From assembly GCA_035495315.1 (NCBI GenBank), contig DATJGF010000213.1:1-26073 (forward strand): 26,073 nucleotides of DNA, read 5' to 3'. This document shows positions 5,893-14,475 of the stretch, one piece after another. The position numbers and the translations under genes are program-made. The number at the start of each line of letters is the position of its first letter. Position 1 is the stretch's first letter. The notes under the pieces are model-generated. The model was not told the origin of the DNA. It worked only from the letters and a program-made list of their open reading frames with translations, and did no database searches. The stretch comes from DATJGF01 sp035495315. Its GTDB lineage: Bacteria > Verrucomicrobiota > Verrucomicrobiia > Limisphaerales > UBA8199.

Positions 5893-7300
5893 AATTCGAG
5901 TACTTGCCGGCCGGTAGCGGTTTAGGGATGGAAGTTGGATTGGTAACTGAAACTTTACCCTGAAACACATTGCCTGACTGGAAAAGCACTGGTCCTCGTA
6001 CGATCAACTCGGTGCAATCTTTAAGCGAAGGTATCCCCGCCTTAAGTTTTTCGTCCAGTTGATCGACGATGCGGTAATGGTCCTGGTCCAGGTCAATCGC
6101 CGGGGGAGGCTCGCCTTTGACGCGGGCAAGCAGAATGCGCCAGTCTTCGGTGACGGTGTAAGCATCCGAGCGCAGCGCCAGGAGGTCCGAGGTGGTTTTG
6201 ACCGGGGCGAAGCGTGTGCGCGGGACGACGATCGCGCCAGTATTTGCAAACTTCTCGATAGCGGCGCCCATCGCCGTTTCCAATTGAAGCACGGGCGGAG
6301 AATTCTTGTCGCGAGGGTCGACCGTCTTGGCATTTTTGATCAAAGGCAGGGGAATGAAACCGCCATGCTGGTCAAGGAGCGCTCTGATTGAATCGAGCCG
6401 GATCCAAAGATTATTGGTATTGAAGAACCGGTGCTGCTGAATGTCCTGGAACGCCGGCATATCGTCTTTGGGACATTGAGCCGACTCGCGCAGCAGTAGT
6501 TTGCCATCGCGTTCGGCCAAGTGCCCTCCCTTTCGATCGGAAGATGTCCTCTCGGCGACCTCCATCAGGAAATCTTTGCCGGAACTGGCAAAATACGTCA
6601 ACAAAGTCAGGTCAAGGTTTGCGCCCAGGTTATCCGAGTTGGAAACGAAGAGGTACTTTGCGCCCTCAGCCAATAACCGTTCCAACAATCCGGAACTGAG
6701 CAAGGACGGGTAAATATCTCCATGGCCCGGTGGGCACCATTCGAACGCGGGATTGTCAGGCCAGGCAATTGGGCCCAGAGTCCGAGCGTCCACCTTCGGG
6801 ACCTGGCTCTGCAGCAATTCCAGAGCCTCCGGTTTTCCGAGTTCAGGGAATTGCCGCAGGAAATTGAGGGTTTCCTGGCTGGTGCTGAAACTGTTCATCA
6901 GCAGGAAACGCAAGTTGCCGGCGTGCCGGTTGCGCAGCCAGCGGACCTGCCGGACCGTGAAATCGAGGAACGTCAAACCGTCCCGCACAATCAACAGTGA
7001 CTTGGCGCGATCCAGGCCCATGCTTGTGCCGAGTCCGCCGTTAAGTTTCAGTATGACTGTCTGCCCCAGCAGTTCCAGGTTGGGTGTCGTGCAGCTTGTG
7101 ATCGCCTCCAGTCGGGGCAAATCGAGTATCTGGCGAATGTTTCGTTCGGGTATGAAGCCGCTGTCGCTGGCCTTCAGTTGAGAGTAATTATGTCGAAAAG
7201 CCCTCAGCGTGAACTCGCTAACGCCAGCCTCGCGCATTTTGACCTCAAATTCGCCGAAGCGATCGCCGGGCGGCTTGTCTGCGCGTTCCCTTAGGTCCAT
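5858..7300 (-). CDS. UTP-glucose-1-phosphate uridylyltransferase, eukaryotic (UDPGP) type
   Basis: This enzyme makes UDP-glucose from UTP and glucose-1-phosphate in the cytoplasm, feeding glycogen, trehalose or envelope polysaccharide synthesis. The 480-residue sequence belongs to the UGP2-like UDPGP family, not the shorter bacterial GalU family. The nucleotide-binding loop is LKLNGGLGTSMG (84-95) followed by DRAKS; further motifs are WCPPGHGDIY (188-197), YLFVSNSDNLGANLD (216-230) and FNTNNLWI (293-300). The C-terminal third has the beta-helix-like region (LIVRGPVLFQSGNVFQGKVSV). It is the last gene of a leftward operon; its ATG follows the upstream stop directly (TAA then ATG). Its 3' end overlaps the SET gene by 35 bp. 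Confidence 0.93.
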   Translation of the reverse strand: MDLRERADKPPGDRFGEFEVKMREAGVSEFTLRAFRHNYSQLKASDSGFIPERNIRQILDLPRLEAITSCTTPNLELLGQTVILKLNGGLGTSMGLDRAKSLLIVRDGLTFLDFTVRQVRWLRNRHAGNLRFLLMNSFSTSQETLNFLRQFPELGKPEALELLQSQVPKVDARTLGPIAWPDNPAFEWCPPGHGDIYPSLLSSGLLERLLAEGAKYLFVSNSDNLGANLDLTLLTYFASSGKDFLMEVAERTSSDRKGGHLAERDGKLLLRESAQCPKDDMPAFQDIQQHRFFNTNNLWIRLDSIRALLDQHGGFIPLPLIKNAKTVDPRDKNSPPVLQLETAMGAAIEKFANTGAIVVPRTRFAPVKTTSDLLALRSDAYTVTEDWRILLARVKGEPPPAIDLDQDHYRIVDQLDEKLKAGIPSLKDCTELIVRGPVLFQSGNVFQGKVSVTNPTSIPKPLPAGKYSNSTVELAGPVCP

Positions 7301-7828
7301 TTACGAAGATGGTTTGGTTTTCTTGAGGTCCTCCGCCAAAAACTTGGCCAAGTCCTTAAACTTCGAGACATTGCCAGGATTGATTTCCATTAGCGTTCGA
7401 TGGGCTTCCAGGCAGGCGCGGGTTACTTCCGCTTTCGTCGCGCATACCGGTTCATGGGTGCGTGATTCCGCTGTCTCCGGAATCGCGACGGGTCCCTGAG
7501 TCACCTTAAACAGATGCAGGACACCCAGGCTCTCCAAAAGGTCAATGATCCGCGCATTTGGATTCAACAGCTCAATTGCCGGCTCCGGGGGCTCTTTGTC
7601 GTTGGTCATCATCTTCAAGCCGAAGCCGGCCAGCACCCCGAGGAACGTGCTGTCCATGAGACTGCATCCGGACAAATCCAGGACGAAATAGGAATACCCC
7701 TTTTGCTTGAGCTCGTTCAAAAGCGTTTTGAAATCGATGCTTGAGGAAAAGTTGGCCCGCCCTATGATCTTAACACAGGCGAACTGATCACCCACTAGAA
7801 CGGACATACTGGCTGACGGCGTGCTCAT
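7301..7828 (-). CDS. STAS-domain protein (anti-sigma-factor-antagonist-like)
   Basis: The first roughly 115 of 175 residues form a STAS domain as in SpoIIAA/RsbV: a beta strand FACVKIIG, then YSYFVLDLSGCSLMDSTFLGVLAGF, where S60 of MDSTFLG is the position that partner kinases phosphorylate. LLNPNARIIDLLESLGVLHLF is the matching C-terminal part of the domain. An extra 60-residue tail (CATKAEVTRACLEAHRTLM, then SKFKDLAKFLAEDLKK) is helical and of unknown role. No cognate serine kinase or sigma factor is encoded nearby. The gene is sandwiched between holA (16 bp) and the pyrophosphorylase (0 bp) in one operon. The start could also be the ATG seven codons later (7807). Confidence 0.85.
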   Translation of the reverse strand: MSTPSASMSVLVGDQFACVKIIGRANFSSSIDFKTLLNELKQKGYSYFVLDLSGCSLMDSTFLGVLAGFGLKMMTNDKEPPEPAIELLNPNARIIDLLESLGVLHLFKVTQGPVAIPETAESRTHEPVCATKAEVTRACLEAHRTLMEINPGNVSKFKDLAKFLAEDLKKTKPSS

Positions 7829-7844
7829 GATTCAATCAATTTGC

Positions 7845-9020
7845 TCAGTTTCCGTGAAGGCTCAGAGTTCGTGTTTCCTGCGGGTGGCGTGTATCGTCAC
7901 CAGCGACAATCTGCACCAGGGTTTGCTGTAATACTAGGGCCTCGTCGAGGCTGCTCGAAACAAGGCGGCGGTTGCATTCGAGCAATAGCTCCATCGCCTT
8001 AACCAGTTCCTGGGGGGCGTAATGTCTGGCCTGCGGCAGTGCTTTGAACAAAACATAGGGATTCAACGCCAGCGGATTGAACCGGCGATCGGCCGGCAAG
8101 CGGTCCGCGGGTATGCGGTCCAATTGCGCCTTGAACCGCGAGTAATCTACGTCCCCTTTGATCCAGCCTTCCCGCAACATTTCCTTCAGGAAAAGCAAGG
8201 CGCGGACTTTCGCGATCAAACCGTACAGCAGCCCGATTTCTGATTTGCGGGGATCCAGTTTTACCTCCCAGAGTTCTTCGTCCAGCCGCTGCAGCAAGCG
8301 TGGCAGATCCCGCTCTCCTAAGGCGTCACCCAGCGCGAAAGCTCGGGCGGTCTTGTTCCGGATACAAATCGCGGTCACGTCCGCCAGCCGAACGTCTTTG
8401 CGATTTCCGGTATAAATCGCCAATTTTTCGATCTCGCTGTCCAGTTGGCGAGCGTTGGGGCCAACCCGGCTGATTAATTCAGCGAGCGCATCTTCAGCGA
8501 TTTCCTTTTCGCGGCCTCGGAACGCGGCGCGGGCCCAAGCCTCTGCGCGGTCAACCCAATCGCGATCGTCAGCCGACCAACTGGCCACAGCTTCCACCTT
8601 GCCCAGTTTATCGAGGGTTTTATAGAAGCTCTTGCGTTTGTCTACTTTACCGGCGCTGATGAGCAGGCGGACGTTCTCCCAGGAGAATTCCTTCAACTCT
8701 TGCGCGAGGTCCGCCAGGCGATCAGTCACGGCTTGCACGGAAGCGGTGCGTTCATCTCCCAGAAAATTGCAGTTCTGCAGCCAAATTACTTTGCCGCCGC
8801 CAAAGAACGGGAGTGTTTGAAGCGATTCGTGCAGGCGCCCTAAGACCTTCAACGCCTCGCTACTATTGCTGACACTCGCATCGATGATTTCATGGTCCAT
8901 GCCCCCAACCTGTTCGGTCCATTCGCGATAAATTTCTTTGGCGCGCTCCTTGACGGCAAATTCATCTTCACCGCAAACCAGCACCAAAGGGGCAGACTCC
9001 CTGGGGGCAGATACCGGCAT
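7845..9020 (-). CDS. holA: DNA polymerase III subunit delta
   Basis: Delta is the wrench of the clamp loader that opens the beta sliding clamp. The 391-residue protein starts LVLVCGEDEFAVKERAKEIY, has the clamp-contact region ESLQTLPFFGGGKVIWLQN, the middle segment VGPNARQLDSEIEKLAIYTG, and a C-terminal helical domain (DEELWEVKLDPRKSEIGLLYGLIAKVR and so on). As expected for delta it has no Walker A motif. It is somewhat longer than the E. coli protein (343). It lies 12 bp after the bifunctional nuclease gene and 16 bp before the STAS gene, so is co-transcribed. AGGAA upstream of the ATG at 9020 is a plausible ribosome-binding site. Confidence 0.92.
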   Translation of the reverse strand: MPVSAPRESAPLVLVCGEDEFAVKERAKEIYREWTEQVGGMDHEIIDASVSNSSEALKVLGRLHESLQTLPFFGGGKVIWLQNCNFLGDERTASVQAVTDRLADLAQELKEFSWENVRLLISAGKVDKRKSFYKTLDKLGKVEAVASWSADDRDWVDRAEAWARAAFRGREKEIAEDALAELISRVGPNARQLDSEIEKLAIYTGNRKDVRLADVTAICIRNKTARAFALGDALGERDLPRLLQRLDEELWEVKLDPRKSEIGLLYGLIAKVRALLFLKEMLREGWIKGDVDYSRFKAQLDRIPADRLPADRRFNPLALNPYVLFKALPQARHYAPQELVKAMELLLECNRRLVSSSLDEALVLQQTLVQIVAGDDTRHPQETRTLSLHGN

Positions 9021-9032
9021 GAGAACAGGTTC

Positions 9033-9494
9033 CTATTCGGCTTCGCTCGAACCAGTCTCGTTGATTCGGTCGAGCACTTCGCTCATGTCCTCGACCTGTT
9101 CAAAAAGGCTGCTGGCGACGTAAATGGGACGTTTCTGAGCGGTTGCCAACGCGAGGCAATCACTGGGCCGTGCATCGATCTCGACGATCTTACGGGCCAG
9201 TTCATTTTGCTGTTGGAGAATCAGCCGGGCAAAATAGGTTGAGTTTTTCAGTTCGGTAATCACGACGCGTTCGACGCTGATGCTAAAGCCCTTGAAAATG
9301 CTCTGAATAAGATCGTGTGTGAGTGGTCGCTCTTTAGGCGTGTCACGAAGAAACATCCCGATGATGGCGCCCATGTTCGGCTCCACATTAATGACGAAAA
9401 CTTTTTCGTCATTGCCCACGAACAGAGCGCATCCGCTGTTGGCGGGGAGAATTCCGCGGATCTGAACCTGGACCACATCATTCTTCATACCCAC
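9033..9494 (-). CDS. Bifunctional nuclease (DUF151/BFN) family protein
   Basis: The 153-residue protein is a full-length DUF151 domain. Typical pieces are NDVVQVQIRGILPANSGCALFVG, VFVINVEPNMGAIIGMFL and the signature EIDARPSDCLALATAQKRPIYV (about 117-138). Members have been described as nucleases acting on DNA and RNA, but the cellular role in bacteria is poorly defined. An acidic C-terminal tail (EDMSEVLDRINETGSSEAE) follows. It is the first gene of the operon with holA, the STAS gene and the pyrophosphorylase. The start may be ATG 9494 (MGMKN) or ATG 9488 (MKN). No strong promoter was identified in the 75 bp to the divergent small gene. Confidence 0.9.
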   Translation of the reverse strand: MGMKNDVVQVQIRGILPANSGCALFVGNDEKVFVINVEPNMGAIIGMFLRDTPKERPLTHDLIQSIFKGFSISVERVVITELKNSTYFARLILQQQNELARKIVEIDARPSDCLALATAQKRPIYVASSLFEQVEDMSEVLDRINETGSSEAE

Positions 9495-9569
9495 AGTCTA
9501 TTGCGCAAATTCGAAAAAACAAGAGCTTCCCACTTTACTCCACCAAAACAAAGGCCTAGATCATCAGCG

Positions 9570-9755
9570 ATGAAGCACTCTGAATGGTTGCTCTTCTGGT
9601 TGGCTGGTGTGATTGTCCTCGGTGTGTGGGCGGGATTCAGTTTCTTCTCACCGTCGGCGAAGCTGCGGCGTCGCCGACGAAAGAGCCATAATCGACTCGA
9701 GTCAACAGCCAACCGCCCGACCGTGCGCTTCAGCGTGCGGTCGCCAAAGGAGTAA
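9570..9755 (+). CDS. Small membrane protein with arginine-rich tail, unrecognised
   Basis: The 61-residue product has one N-terminal membrane helix, EWLLFWLAGVIVLGVWAGF, followed by SFFSPSAKLRRRRRKSHNR and a basic tail that would lie in the cytoplasm. It is divergent from the BFN gene. I do not recognise a family. The helix followed by a positive patch supports a real small membrane protein rather than a chance frame, but the evidence is composition only. The upstream extension of the frame to 9315 is antisense to the BFN gene and is not believed. Confidence 0.5.
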   Translation: MKHSEWLLFWLAGVIVLGVWAGFSFFSPSAKLRRRRRKSHNRLESTANRPTVRFSVRSPKE

Positions 9756-9769
9756 GTCGCGCGTGCGGC

Positions 9770-10000
9770 TCAGGAAACTGCTTCTAAGCGATAGCTCAGG
9801 GTATTGTAGTATCTTCGTTTCAGGCCGCGCTTCTTGCGCTGCCGTTCCCTGGCCTTTACCAGGTGCTTCAGACACCGGGATCCCTGGATGGCCGGTTCCC
9901 CACATTCCGTGCATCGTTTGTCCCGTTGCATGCGCAACTGATACTTCCGCTGCCGCGATATCGGCAGGTCCGTGAACTCGTCTTGAATTCGCCTTCTCAT
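9770..10000 (-). CDS. Small basic zinc-finger-like protein, conserved-hypothetical type
   Basis: The 76-residue protein has FTDLPISRQRKYQLRMQRD, then a likely zinc knuckle C30-x2-C33-x9-C43-x2-H46 (CTECG to CLKH), then the very basic VKARERQRKKRGLKRRYYN. It resembles small HNH-like or zinc-ribbon proteins common in Verrucomicrobiota, probably nucleic-acid-binding, but no function is known to me. ATG 10000 (MRRRIQDEF) is preferred; the frame continues to another ATG at 10063. It is convergent with the small membrane-protein gene, 14 bp apart. Confidence 0.6.
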   Translation of the reverse strand: MRRRIQDEFTDLPISRQRKYQLRMQRDKRCTECGEPAIQGSRCLKHLVKARERQRKKRGLKRRYYNTLSYRLEAVS

Positions 10001-10063
10001 GGCTCTTATTGTTTCTATTCCGGCCTGACTGTCCCTCGTATCGGTTTCGCAAAACGGACGCAT

Positions 10064-10276
10064 GGGTGCTTGACCATCGTCCTGCCAGACCCTTCACCTA
10101 GATCTAGCGATTGTCAAGATAGGGAGTTATTACGCTGACCCTGAGGGTTGTTAGGTGGTGGAGAGCGCGAGCCTCGCGGTGCAATCAAGAGGCAGGAGCA
10201 AGGTATCACCCGGCAACAGCCTAATTCGTGCCAGATCTTGCTTGTGTTGTGACACAGTCCGCTTACAATACAGGTC
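10064..10276. other. Intergenic region upstream of rpoN
   Basis: No gene is visible. A TACAAT at 10264-10269 with a weak TTGTGT at 10242-10247 (16-bp spacer) would start transcription within a base or two of the rpoN ATG, giving a nearly leaderless message; this is a weak match. TGTG-TTGTGA-CACA, a short inverted repeat, overlaps the -35 region. Confidence 0.3.
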
Positions 10277-11773
10277 ATGGCACAGGGTCTGCATTTATCG
10301 CAGCGTTTGACGCAATCGTTGGTTTTAGCCCCGCAATTGCAGCAATCGTTGGCTCTGCTTCAGGCCCCGACCCTTGAGCTTAAAGCACTGGTAGAACAAG
10401 AGTTACAGCAAAACCCAGTCCTTGAAGAAGCGACCGCTCCCGAAATTGAACAGCAGGAAAAGGATAGCGGTGATCCGGAACGGGTCGAGGTTGCCGATCC
10501 GGCTGAACCACCTTCTGACCTTTCCTTTGACCCGGCCGCAGAAAAGCCCAGCAACGAACCAGTTGATGATTTCCAAGCAGAGTTTGACCGACTAGTGCAG
10601 CTCGATCAGGAGTGGCGAGACCATTTTGCCCAAACCAATATTCCCTCCCGAGCCTCGGCTGAGGACGAAGAAAAGCGGCAATTCATGTTTGACTCTCTGG
10701 TTGCCGGCACCTCTTTGCAGGAGATCCTGCTGGAACAGGTGCGCGAATCGGCATTGCCGGAGGACAAGTGGCCCGTGGCAGAAATGCTCATTGGAAACAT
10801 CGATGATTATGGTTACCTCAAAGCGACGGCGGAAGAGTTAGCGGCGTCGACCGGTTTAACAGCTGAGAGCATTCTCGAGGTGCTGAAGGTGATTCAATCG
10901 TTCGATCCACCGGGTGTGGGAGCGCGAGATCTTCGCGAATGTCTGAGGCTCCAGCTTGAACGCACTGGGCAAAAGGAGACGCTGGAATATCGTATCGTCA
11001 GCGACTTCATGGAAGCGCTGGGCAAGCGGCGCATCCCTGAGATCGCCCGCGGCACCGGCACTGAGGTCGATGAAGTTCAGGATGCGCTAGAGAACATTGC
11101 CCGGCTCGAACCGCGTCCCGGTAGAGCCTATCTGGCGGACAACGACCAGTACATTCTCCCCGAAGTTTTCGTCCACCGCTCAGGCGACGATTTTGTTGTT
11201 TCCACCAACAACGAACATATTCCTCACCTGCGCATCAGCAATACCTACAAGGATTTGATGTCGCAGGGAGAGAACACGCCCGAAGTCCGGAATTATATCC
11301 GAGAAAAAATCCGCGCCGGGAAATTTCTGATCAAGAGCTTGCATCAGCGGCAACAGACGATTCTGAATATCGCCCGCGAGATTGTAAATCGACAACGTGA
11401 GTTCATGGAGAAGGGCGTAGCGTTGCTCAAGCCCTTGACGATGGTTCAAATTGCAGAAGTTGTCGGTGTGCATGAAACCACCGTCAGCCGCGCCGTATCG
11501 GGCAAGTACATGCAGACGCCGCAGGGGATCTTCGAAATGAAGTACTTTTTCACCGCCGGGATCCAAACGGCGAGCGGTGACGGCATGTCCAACACGAGCG
11601 TCAAAGACATGATTGCAGAGATCTTCAAACAAGAAGATCCGAGCAAACCACTTTCCGATCAGGCCGTGGTTCGAATGCTCCAGGACAAAGGCATCGTCAT
11701 TGCACGGCGAACCGTCGCCAAATACCGGACCGAGTTAAATATCCTGCCTTCCAATCTGCGGAAAGTATACTGA
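10277..11773 (+). CDS. rpoN: RNA polymerase sigma-54 factor
   Basis: Sigma-54 directs RNA polymerase to -24/-12 promoters and needs an enhancer-binding ATPase to open them. The 498-residue protein has all regions: the Gln/Leu-rich activator-interacting region I (LHLSQRLTQSLVLAPQLQQS), an acidic linker (about 50-115), the core-binding region (FDSLVAGTSLQEILLEQVR onwards), the helix-turn-helix (MVQIAEVVGVHETTVSRAV, then GKYMQTPQG) and the RpoN box ARRTVAKYR (476-484). It is slightly longer than E. coli RpoN (477). The neighbours often linked to rpoN (lptB, hpf, ptsN) are absent and no enhancer-binding protein is in the window. The ATG at 10277 lacks a strong Shine-Dalgarno sequence. Confidence 0.96.
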   Translation: MAQGLHLSQRLTQSLVLAPQLQQSLALLQAPTLELKALVEQELQQNPVLEEATAPEIEQQEKDSGDPERVEVADPAEPPSDLSFDPAAEKPSNEPVDDFQAEFDRLVQLDQEWRDHFAQTNIPSRASAEDEEKRQFMFDSLVAGTSLQEILLEQVRESALPEDKWPVAEMLIGNIDDYGYLKATAEELAASTGLTAESILEVLKVIQSFDPPGVGARDLRECLRLQLERTGQKETLEYRIVSDFMEALGKRRIPEIARGTGTEVDEVQDALENIARLEPRPGRAYLADNDQYILPEVFVHRSGDDFVVSTNNEHIPHLRISNTYKDLMSQGENTPEVRNYIREKIRAGKFLIKSLHQRQQTILNIAREIVNRQREFMEKGVALLKPLTMVQIAEVVGVHETTVSRAVSGKYMQTPQGIFEMKYFFTAGIQTASGDGMSNTSVKDMIAEIFKQEDPSKPLSDQAVVRMLQDKGIVIARRTVAKYRTELNILPSNLRKVY

Positions 11774-11789
11774 CCCGGCTGCCCATCTT

Positions 11790-11870
11790 GTAGGAGGCGA
11801 GGTAAGGAGACTCTGACAAAGCTCCGTACGCGCAGAGTAGAACAGCCAGTCTCCTTACGTCGTCTCCTAC
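11790..11870. repeat. Dispersed palindromic repeat, copy 1 (complete)
   Basis: The 23-bp arms at 11790-11812 (starting GTAGGAGGCGAGGTAAGG) and 11848-11870 (ending CTTACGTCGTCTCCTAC) are inverted repeats with 21 of 23 positions matching. They frame an inner CTCTG/CAGAG pair. A partial relative lies at 19415-19475. It could form a large hairpin behind rpoN. Function unknown. Confidence 0.7.
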
Positions 11871-11983
11871 AGTTCATAGTCTCAATGTTCGTTTGAAGAA
11901 CGTGGAGGCTGCCTCAACACCGGCATTGACGTAATCGACTCTCGACATCCTTATTGACTTGGGCAGTTTAGTCGCCGCTGCAT

Positions 11984-14287
11984 ATGAGAATCGGCTCCTG
12001 GTCTGGCACAGGATTAGTGGTGGCTTGGTCTGCACTTTGTTCGCTTGCCTCCGCTGAACCGCTGTCAATCCCTTCCGGCGCAACGACGCCTCAATGGTCC
12101 AAACCTTTCGCTCCGGTTGCGGCTCCTAATTTGGTTTCCGTTCGCTCGCAGGAACTCGAGCTCATCCATGCGGCAAATGAGCTCGGTTGTTTCCTAGTGC
12201 GGGTCGCTGGGAAAGACTATGCCATCGGCCAGAATCGACCGTTCATCGCCTATCTGACTGATGGAACCTTGCGTTGGTTTGAAGTCGCTGCTGCCGCTGA
12301 CAAAAAAGTAACTGTTACCGCTCAAGGCAGCGCCATCGTTTTGCATTGGCAGGGTACTGACCCCGACGGCGCTCACTGGCAAGTGCAACAGCAATTCCGC
12401 GCTGGAACTTTGGCTGGAACCATCGACGTCGAAAGCGAAATGACAGTGGATCAGGACCGGCAGGTGGCTTTCCTGCCGATACTGATGATTTTCCCTGGCG
12501 CAGGCAGTTTTGGAGTCAAGAAGGGGCAGGCGCTTTTTGCGGGACTTGAATATCTGGCGAACGAGCCCAGCAGCTCGGAAGCCGATGTGATCGGTCGCGC
12601 CTCCAAACGGCAGGTACCTGATAATCTCAAAATCACATTCCCGTTAATGGTCATCCAGGACGACGACCGATATCTCGGCCTGGTCTGGCAAATGCGGCCT
12701 CATTTCAGTGCCCTGTTCGATTCACCAGACCGCCTGTTCGGGTCAGGTGGTCACGTCATGGGTTTAATCTTTCCTGGATCGAACGGAAAAGACCGCGAGG
12801 AAGGCAATCTGCTGCCGCGCTCCGCCGGAACGCTCTCCGCTCGCGCTCCATTGGTCTTGCGCGCCACACTGCTCGGTGGTTCTGGAAAGACAATTGTGCC
12901 GGCCATCCAGCAATATGTGCGACTTCGCGGAATGCCGCCGCTGCCGGTCGCACCTAATCTGCAGCAATATGTATCTCTGGCGGCCGGGGGTTGGCTCGAT
13001 TCAAAAATCCGGCAGGGCCCACTCGTCCGGCACGCGATCGCCGAGGGCAATTTCCCCGCTGGTCCGGCTGCTGACGCCGCAGTCTGGATGAACTGGCTGG
13101 CGGAGAAGACTCAAAGGCCCGAGGTGGCTTCACGCCTTCGCCAAGCTGCGGAGCAGGTTATCGGCGCTGTCTCGGTTCAAGACCTGTACGGTTCCGGCGT
13201 CGGCCATATCCGTTATCCACTGGCACCGCTGGTGTTCGGACATGTGCCTGAAAGCATCGAGAGAGCGGCCGGTATTGCTCGCGGATTGATCGCGCGCTTC
13301 GACGCGGACGGTGCCCTGCGTTACCGCCCCAGTGGCGGACCGGACTTTGCCAAAACCCATTTCACAAATGAAGCCAGCGGATTTGTCTCTCGCGCGGTTG
13401 AGGATTTACTTCAGGTCGCGGCCTACTCAGGGGACCGCGAGCTCATCAGCGTTGCCTTACAACGGCTCGATGCCATGGACAAATTCCGGAATGATGTGCC
13501 ACGCGGCGCCCAGACCTGGGAATGCCCGCTGCATACGCCCGATATTTTGGCCTCGGCCCAAATGGTACGTGCCTACACGCTTGGTTATGAACTAACCGCA
13601 AATCCAGCCTACCTGGAGCAAGCTCGTTACTGGGCCTGGACGGGTGTGCCCTTTGTATACCTGCTCAATCCCAGCTCCGGCGTTGTCGGATCGTACAGCA
13701 CGATTGCGGTGTTCGGTGCGACCCAGTGGCAGGCGCCGGTTTGGATGGGGTTGCCCGTGCAATGGTGCGGGTTGGTCTATGCCGACGCTTTATACCGTCT
13801 GGTTCGACACGATTCCAAGGGCCCATGGAAGAAACTTGCTGATGGGATCACCATTTCAGGCATCGACCAAAGTTGGCCTGGCAACGACGCCCAATTCCAG
13901 GGGCTGCTACCCGACTCCTTCGTCTTGCGTGCCCAGCATCGCAACGGACCGGCAATCAATCCCGCGACTGTCCAGGCTTGTGCCGCCCGTTTTTTCGATT
14001 CGATCCCGACCTTTGACTTCCATTGTTTCCCCAAATCGGGAGTCCGGCTGTATGCACCGGGAGAGATCGACAAACCGGCGGAGAAACAAGACCGAATCAG
14101 TTTTCGGCTGAAAACCTGGGTAAATGGCGTCCCCTATTACGTGCTCGTCAATGGTCTCCCACGGAAGCCGCAACTTAAGATTGATGGAAAAGCCACGGAT
14201 TGTTCAGCTCCGCACGAGTTTCTGGAAAAGCAAGGGCAACTCATTTTGAAACTGGTTGGAAACTCGCAGATTGATATTGTGCTTTAG
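11984..14287 (+). CDS. Secreted protein with probable (alpha/alpha)6-barrel, unrecognised family
   Basis: The 767-residue protein starts with a Sec signal peptide (GLVVAWSALCSLASA, cleavage after about residue 24), so it is periplasmic or external. Residues about 45-330 look like beta-sandwich (LIHAANELGCFLVRVAGKDYA, then WQGTDPDGAHWQVQQQF), as in the N-terminal part of many glycoside hydrolases. Residues about 365-650 are helical repeats with spaced Trp and aromatic residues (AAVWMNWLAEKTQRPEVA, LARYW-like ARYWAWTGVPFVYLL), resembling six-hairpin glycosidases. The C-terminus (FRLKTWVNGVPYYVLVNGL) may be another beta domain. I infer a polysaccharide-active enzyme but can point to no catalytic residues. 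A secreted Big_5 protein follows 188 bp downstream. Confidence 0.75.
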   Translation: MRIGSWSGTGLVVAWSALCSLASAEPLSIPSGATTPQWSKPFAPVAAPNLVSVRSQELELIHAANELGCFLVRVAGKDYAIGQNRPFIAYLTDGTLRWFEVAAAADKKVTVTAQGSAIVLHWQGTDPDGAHWQVQQQFRAGTLAGTIDVESEMTVDQDRQVAFLPILMIFPGAGSFGVKKGQALFAGLEYLANEPSSSEADVIGRASKRQVPDNLKITFPLMVIQDDDRYLGLVWQMRPHFSALFDSPDRLFGSGGHVMGLIFPGSNGKDREEGNLLPRSAGTLSARAPLVLRATLLGGSGKTIVPAIQQYVRLRGMPPLPVAPNLQQYVSLAAGGWLDSKIRQGPLVRHAIAEGNFPAGPAADAAVWMNWLAEKTQRPEVASRLRQAAEQVIGAVSVQDLYGSGVGHIRYPLAPLVFGHVPESIERAAGIARGLIARFDADGALRYRPSGGPDFAKTHFTNEASGFVSRAVEDLLQVAAYSGDRELISVALQRLDAMDKFRNDVPRGAQTWECPLHTPDILASAQMVRAYTLGYELTANPAYLEQARYWAWTGVPFVYLLNPSSGVVGSYSTIAVFGATQWQAPVWMGLPVQWCGLVYADALYRLVRHDSKGPWKKLADGITISGIDQSWPGNDAQFQGLLPDSFVLRAQHRNGPAINPATVQACAARFFDSIPTFDFHCFPKSGVRLYAPGEIDKPAEKQDRISFRLKTWVNGVPYYVLVNGLPRKPQLKIDGKATDCSAPHEFLEKQGQLILKLVGNSQIDIVL

Positions 14288-14475
14288 AGCGAGGGCGATG
14301 AAAAAGCTCGACTCGCAATTTTATTCTGTCACGATAGGAGGCACTAACTACGCCAATGGAACACACGTGTCGCGGGACGAATCGTGTTCGGTTTGATGCT
14401 GCTGCTGTTGCAGATGCGACTTGTTCGCGGAACCAGTGCGAGCGCAACGCATTTGGAGGGTTAGCACATTTATTT

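Noticed and set aside
14396..14463. Short frame MLLLLQMRLVRG ahead of the Big_5 gene
   Set aside because: Only about 22 codons with a hydrophobic start; no ribosome-binding site or other support for a leader peptide.
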